Positions 59,621 to 64,000 of a stretch of DNA of 64,000 nt are shown here, in pieces (the first letter of the stretch is position 1; every line of letters starts with the position of its first letter). Source of the DNA: Bilabrum cf. latius (lineage: Eukaryota; Bigyra: Bicosoecida; Bigyra; Bicosoecida); NCBI GenBank assembly GCA_965178125.1, contig OZ237747.1, positions 682,001-746,000 of the forward strand, written 5' to 3'. The translations under genes were made by a program, and so were the position numbers. The notes beneath the pieces are model-generated. The model had not been told where the DNA came from. It saw only the letters and a list, made by a program, of their open reading frames with translations, and searched no databases.

Positions 59621-62600
59621 TTACACACCATTTTCGATCTTCCTCAGGAGCCGCGACGCATCATCCAACGCATCGTCGGCATCGCAGTCCTCCCCGCCAA
59701 TGCCCCGGGAGGACCCCTCCCCAGAGCGAGATCTGCCGTCTGCCCCAGCAGCACCATGCAACCCGCCTGTCGGATCTACACCGAGTGCTGCCCACCCCGT
59801 GCCGGAGCCCTTCCCCGAGTTTTCCCCTGCATCGGCCACTGCGGCATCTGCCCCGTCCCACGCGGCGTGTTCCGCGGCATCGCCGTAGAGGCGCCGCGCA
59901 CCTTGCGGAGCGTACGAATAGGCGGACGGGTCCTCCGCAGCATGCGTACGGGCTGGCTTCTGCCACGTCATCTCAGAAGCTCGCGGCTGTGCGCCTCTGG
60001 TGAAGCCAACCCTCTCGTTCCCCAGGTGTACCCCGCCGCTGTTGAGGGGCTCCAGGTGCTGCCTGTGGGACAGGAAAACCGGAACTGCCACGCCGCACCC
60101 GTCATCATCCTCTACTGACTTGTGTTCCTCAGAGTGGAGGGCCCCCCTCGCCTCTCTTACCCCACCTCGCAAGGACCCGCCACCAGCTGCAAGCCTACTG
60201 CCAACCGGCGCGCCCCTTGGTGCCTCCTCCCAGCCGTACTATTCCCTCAGCCTCGCCCTTTCCTCCGCAGGCAGCTCGTATAGCGCAACACCAGACGAGA
60301 TCGTGTCCCTTTCTTCATCCGCCTCCAAAGGTGCCAGCCCCTGTCCCATAGAGGCCAGTGTGGCGGGGTCGGTGACCTGATCAGCCGAGGCAGCACCTGC
60401 GGAGGCCTCCGCCGCAAGGGCGCCTCGCCCCGCCCATGTGCTCCCCAGTGCCCTGCTGATGTACCCCGCCTGCAGCTCCAGCCGCTGTTCTCTGTCCAGG
60501 GCCGCAGAAGAACGCCCGCTGCGGGTACGACTCGCCTGCAGGCGTTCCACAGGATCGAAGCTTGGGGCACCCCCGCCCCGTCCTATGCGTCTAGCCCCGG
60601 TCGCTCGGCGCGTTGCTCTCTTGCGCTTCTTCGCGCGGCGCCTCTTAAAGCGGAACCTCGGGGGCATGCCTAGCTCGGATGGCTTTGCCAGAAGCACCGT
60701 CTCACCGGATGGCATTGCTCCCGCGCCCTGAGCACAACTGGCTGTTACCACCGGCCCCGCCAAGATCTACCTGCGCCCCTGCAGCCTTGCTCTGTGCAGG
60801 GCTCGCCCCGCGCCGCTCCGCGGATCCTTCGATAGAACAATACCGCGGTGTCTGGCCAGCGGAACCGCACCGGCGCCGCGCCCTATCCTGGATCGAACGG
60901 CGCGGCGGCTGCTTGCCAGGCCCTCGGATGCGGCACCGAACGCATCCGTCTCTGGTGCCGCCGCGCTCGCGCCATACACGAGTCTTCGCAGGCGATGCAC
61001 GGCGCGCTCGAGCCTGGATGCCTTGTCTTCCGACTGCTTGGCCGAGCGCTCTGCGTCTTTCCTGCGCTGCTCCGCGCTCGCATTCGCGTCAGCAAGCCGC
61101 ATGACCCTGTACTCGGCGGCGATCGCCCTCATCCGCAGCGACTCGGCCTTGCTTCTCGCCTGCTTGGAAGCCTGCCGGGCCCGCCTGGCCTCCTGCTCTC
61201 CTAACCTCCTGCGGTCGTCTGCCTTGTAGGCTGCTGCCTCCGCCTCCGCCTTGGCTTCCTTGGCTTCCGCCTTGGCTGCTGCTAGCCGACGCACGGCCTC
61301 GTCGGCCTCGACTGCCCGTGCATGCCTCTCCTCTGCTGCTCGGAGCCTGTCCGCCTCTGCCCGCGCTCTGTGCGCGCTCTCCTCCGCCGCGCGGTGCCGT
61401 GCGGAACCAACGCTGGCTTCGTGTTCCCTGGCCATGGCCTGCACCTGTTCTCCGTGGGATGACTGCAGGGCCATGATGTGCGCTCGCGCGTCCTGCAGCT
61501 CGCCCTACACCCTCGCCTCCCTGCGCTCGGCCTCGACACGAGCAGCGTCCCTTGCCGCGGCCACCTCCGCTTCCCTCCTGGCCTCTGCCTCCGCCAGCTT
61601 TGCATGCAGCTCGGCTCGGGCCGCCGCTCGTATGGCATCCTCTCGGATGGCAGCGCGCCTAGATCCGCTGCTGGTTGACTTGGACGAATGGCTGCCACCG
61701 CCAGACTACGATCCAGCCGAACGCGATCCGGAACTGGAACCTGAGCCGGTGCCGGAGGCAGAGGAGGAGGAGGAGGAGGGTTGTCGCACTGGCCTCGCGG
61801 ATGATCTGCCCGTCCTCCGACTCGCCCGGCTGCTTGCCACTGAGGATCTGCCCGTCCTCCGACTCGCCCGGCTGCTTGCCACTGACCCGGTTCTGCTCCT
61901 TTGGCGTGTGCCGCTACCTGCCAACGACCGTGCTGCGATCGAACCCGCCCTGGATCGCGACACCGAAGCTGCTGCCGATGCGGCGCGCCGTGAGCGGGCT
62001 GAACCGGGCACAGACACAGACCCGGACGGTCGTCTCGAGCCAAGCTAGCTGCCGCGAGTGGCACTCCGGCGGCGCGCTGACGCCTTGGGAGCCATAAGTC
62101 TAGCCTTCTGCCGACTGTCGGCCGGCGCAGTAGCTACAGATGCCTTGCCTGTGACGCCAATGCGGCCGACTCTGCCTGTGGCAACAAGAGGATCGGGCAC
62201 GCTGGCCGACGGACCACGCGCGCTGAGGCGGGCACGACTGCTCTGCTTGGATGTCCTAGATGCCTGCGACCTCTTACTGCTGCCTCCTGCGCTCCTTGCA
62301 ACGGACGCCACGGATCGCGCCTTTCTTTGCGATGATGATGATGCTCGACTGGCTCCGCCGACCGACCCAGCTCTGCTCCTCCTCGCCGCGCTGCTCACGG
62401 ACCCAGACCTGCTCTTTGACGCAACGGGTAGGCCACTGCTGCTTTTCGAAGCCTTCCGCCTGCTTGCTACTGAGCCGGACTTGCGCGATGCATTGCTAAG
62501 GCTGCTCCGCCGCGGTGGAACTGAACTTGTCCGGTTCCTGCTGCCTCGCGAAGAGCTAGCTGATACCCTGCTGCTAGAGACCGCTTTGGAATGGAGCGGC

Positions 62601-64000
62601 GGTCTGCTGCTGGATCGGTTCACGGTTCCTGCCCCTGCATGCTTCAGACCCGTTTCTTCGTCCGAAAAGGAGGCGCTCCTACCTCTCCCACTTTCACCGC
62701 TGCCACTGCTCGGCGAGCTCAAGGCGGAGGCAGCACCTCGGACGGCCCACCCGCCGAGCTCGAGGTCACGGCTGTCACCCTGCAGGTCGTCCTCGTCCTG
62801 CTTCTCGTCCTGTCGTGCATCGTGTTGGCTACCCTGCAACCCGTGACGTGTCTCGTCACCTGCCCCGATCGGCGCGTCGCCCGATCTAGCGCCCATGTCT
62901 GGGATAGGCAAGTCGGGCCGCTGGCGAATCAGCAAACCTGGCGGGATGCCAGAGCTGTCTGAGGACTGCCCAGGCGAGGAACGCAAAGACACAAAGTGGG
63001 AAGGCTCCGCAGAGGCTGGCACAAGACCGCTCAGCGCATCTCTCGCGACATCAACCTCTTGCCTGTCATTTGCAGGGCTGGTCGCGTGCTGGGACTTGAC
63101 GTTTGCACTTTCTGGGGATGACTGCTGCTCACTCTTCGCTTGTTGCGAGCTACCATCCGCTAGAGCTGGTGGAGTACCAGTATCAGAATTACTGGGCCTG
63201 CCTAGGCTGCCGTCAGCATCAGCACCGTGCTAGCGGTCACTACCAGGGGAAGCATCCTCCTCCTGCTCGTGCTCCTGCAGCTGCTGAAAGGGCGAATCGC
63301 AAGCAAATCCAGAGGCAGCCGCTAGAGCAATGCGAGCTCTTTCTGCGTCAGATAGGAGCCGCCGACCAGCCGGTGACTCGGCTCCAGGCCCGGCAACGGA
63401 TGCTGACGCTCGCCTGGACCTCTGCTTGTGGGAGTTCTGTGTTTGTGCCTTGCTGCCATGACTTGGTGCCGCGCGGGGTTGCTTTGGTGATACAGTAGCC
63501 TTCAACCACAGCTGTTCCTGTCGGCTTACCGATTTCCGGCTTTTTTTGGATTGCTTTCCGCTGCTTATCCGGCTACGGACGGATGTGGAGAGGCTGTGGC
63601 TCCTTGCTTGTCTCGCCACCCTGCTGTCCTTCCGGCCTGCGACAGACGACGAATCTCCGTCTGATTTCTTGCTCTTTGACCTGCTTGAGATGCTCCTGTG
63701 GCTATTTGTTTCATTGATGATGCCAACGGGGAAGCCGCCAGGTCCCAGTTCCGGTGACTTGTGGCTGCCACGCGCGCTGCCATCCACACGCATGCCCCTG
63801 CGGCTGCCTCTGCGACCGCTGCCACTGCCACTGCCGCTGCTTGCCGTGCTCCTCTCACCTCCGCTGCCGCCATTGCTCCCTCCAGTCGACGGTGCACTGC
63901 TGCCACCGCCACGGCTGACGGCCCCGCCGCTCTGTCCTCCGCCCTACGCGGAGGCAGCAGCAGCCGAGCCAACGCTCGCACCACCGTGCTGAGGCAGACC
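59621..64000 (-). CDS. Ser-rich coiled-coil protein, N-terminus outside the window
   Basis: At least 1,459 codons in one frame with seven TAGs read as Gln (63944, 63230, 62045, 61706, 61505, 60767, 60239); it ends at TAA 59621. The frame is still open at base 64000, so the start lies beyond the window. The N-terminal visible part is Gly/Ser-rich, then Ser/Arg/Lys-rich (SISSRSKSKKSDGD, RSGSVSSAARRSRAGSVGG), typical of disordered, phosphorylated proteins. A 42-bp tandem duplication gives two identical SVASSRASRRTGRS units. A coiled coil follows (AAAKAEAKEAKAEAEAAAYK, ASRLERAVHRLRRLVYG), then a basic patch (RFKRRRAKKRKRATRR) that could be a nuclear or nucleolar signal. The C-terminus is Gly/Asp-rich. 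I recognise no family. If TAA were also sense, the frame would run into the 5' end of methionine synthase, which argues that TAA is a stop. Confidence 0.6.
61803..61886 (+). repeat. 42-bp tandem repeat, two copies
   Basis: Two adjacent 42-bp units (61803-61844 and 61845-61886), identical except for the last base, inside the Ser-rich coiled-coil gene. They keep the reading frame and duplicate a 14-residue Ser/Arg segment. Confidence 0.9.

Noticed and set aside
61251-62846. 265- and 262-codon plus-strand frames
   Set aside because: Shadows of the Ser-rich coiled-coil gene; Ala/Leu/Arg-biased with no motifs.
1-64000. Interpreting the broken frames as pseudogenes or sequencing errors
   Set aside because: All interruptions are TAG. 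Frame is preserved across them, and TGA/TAA interruptions are absent. Random decay would give all three stops and many frameshifts; only one frameshift was found, in a transposase.
1-64000. UAG decoded as leucine, or UAG readthrough in a standard code
   Set aside because: The three best aligned positions face Gln, not Leu. Readthrough would leave some genes ending at TAG and would not tolerate 21 UAGs or adjacent UAG pairs in one gene.
1-64000. UAA also decoded as Gln (ciliate-type code)
   Set aside because: No UAA is found inside the restored genes, and two genes end at UAA where continued reading would enter non-coding sequence or the methionine synthase 5' end. Two cases are few, so this is strongly favoured rather than proven.
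1-64000. Organellar origin with a variant organellar code
   Set aside because: The genes (RPS29, importin-5, NSA2, dynein, peroxin) are nuclear, with spliceosomal GT-AG introns and high GC content.

Overview
The window is nuclear DNA from a GC-rich, compact, flagellated microbial eukaryote (a protist or alga; I cannot place it more precisely). Three things show this. The genes are eukaryotic and nuclear (ribosomal protein S29, importin-5, NSA2, peroxins, axonemal dynein). They carry GT-AG introns of about 87-236 nt. Several are centriole or axoneme components (CEP135/BLD10, outer-arm dynein intermediate chain DNAI2).

The main result is that the standard genetic code does not fit. Almost every gene is cut into pieces by in-frame TAG when read with the standard code. 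If TAG is read as glutamine, the pieces join into full-length proteins. I count about 98 in-frame TAGs in 20 of 21 genes. At aligned positions TAG falls where relatives or paralogues have Gln: NSA2 at 49298, DNAI2 at 39579, and a reductase at 4902 whose tandem paralogue has CAG. No gene ends at TAG. Where the 3' end is visible, 18 genes end at TGA and 2 at TAA. This is the assignment of NCBI table 15 (UAG=Gln; UAA and UGA stop).

Layout, left to right: a broken pogo/Tigger-like transposase (-) runs off the left edge. PEX2 (+), two tandem membrane SDR reductases (-), a long leucine-rich-repeat protein (-), a DASH/ASK1-like protein (+), a large multi-pass membrane protein (-) and importin-5 (-) follow. 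Next come CEP135/BLD10 (+), a second long coiled-coil protein (+), peroxisomal enoyl-CoA reductase PECR (-), a GH79 heparanase-like enzyme (+), a second secreted glycosidase-like protein (-) and DNAI2 (+). The right part holds a very long PPR-like organellar protein (+), NSA2 (-), a TPR protein (+), RPS29 (-), NDUFA13/GRIM-19 (+), cobalamin-dependent methionine synthase (-) and a Ser-rich coiled-coil protein (-) that runs off the right edge.

Genes are mostly separated by 80-650 bp and several neighbours are divergent pairs with short shared upstream regions. The genes do not form one pathway, but two themes recur: cilia/centriole (CEP135, DNAI2, perhaps the TPR and coiled-coil proteins) and peroxisome (PEX2, PECR with a C-terminal AKL). 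RPS29 and NDUFA13 are invisible to a simple ORF search because of their small exons; I rebuilt them from splice sites, and the summed exon lengths divide by three and match family lengths. All joins were done by eye and need transcript support.
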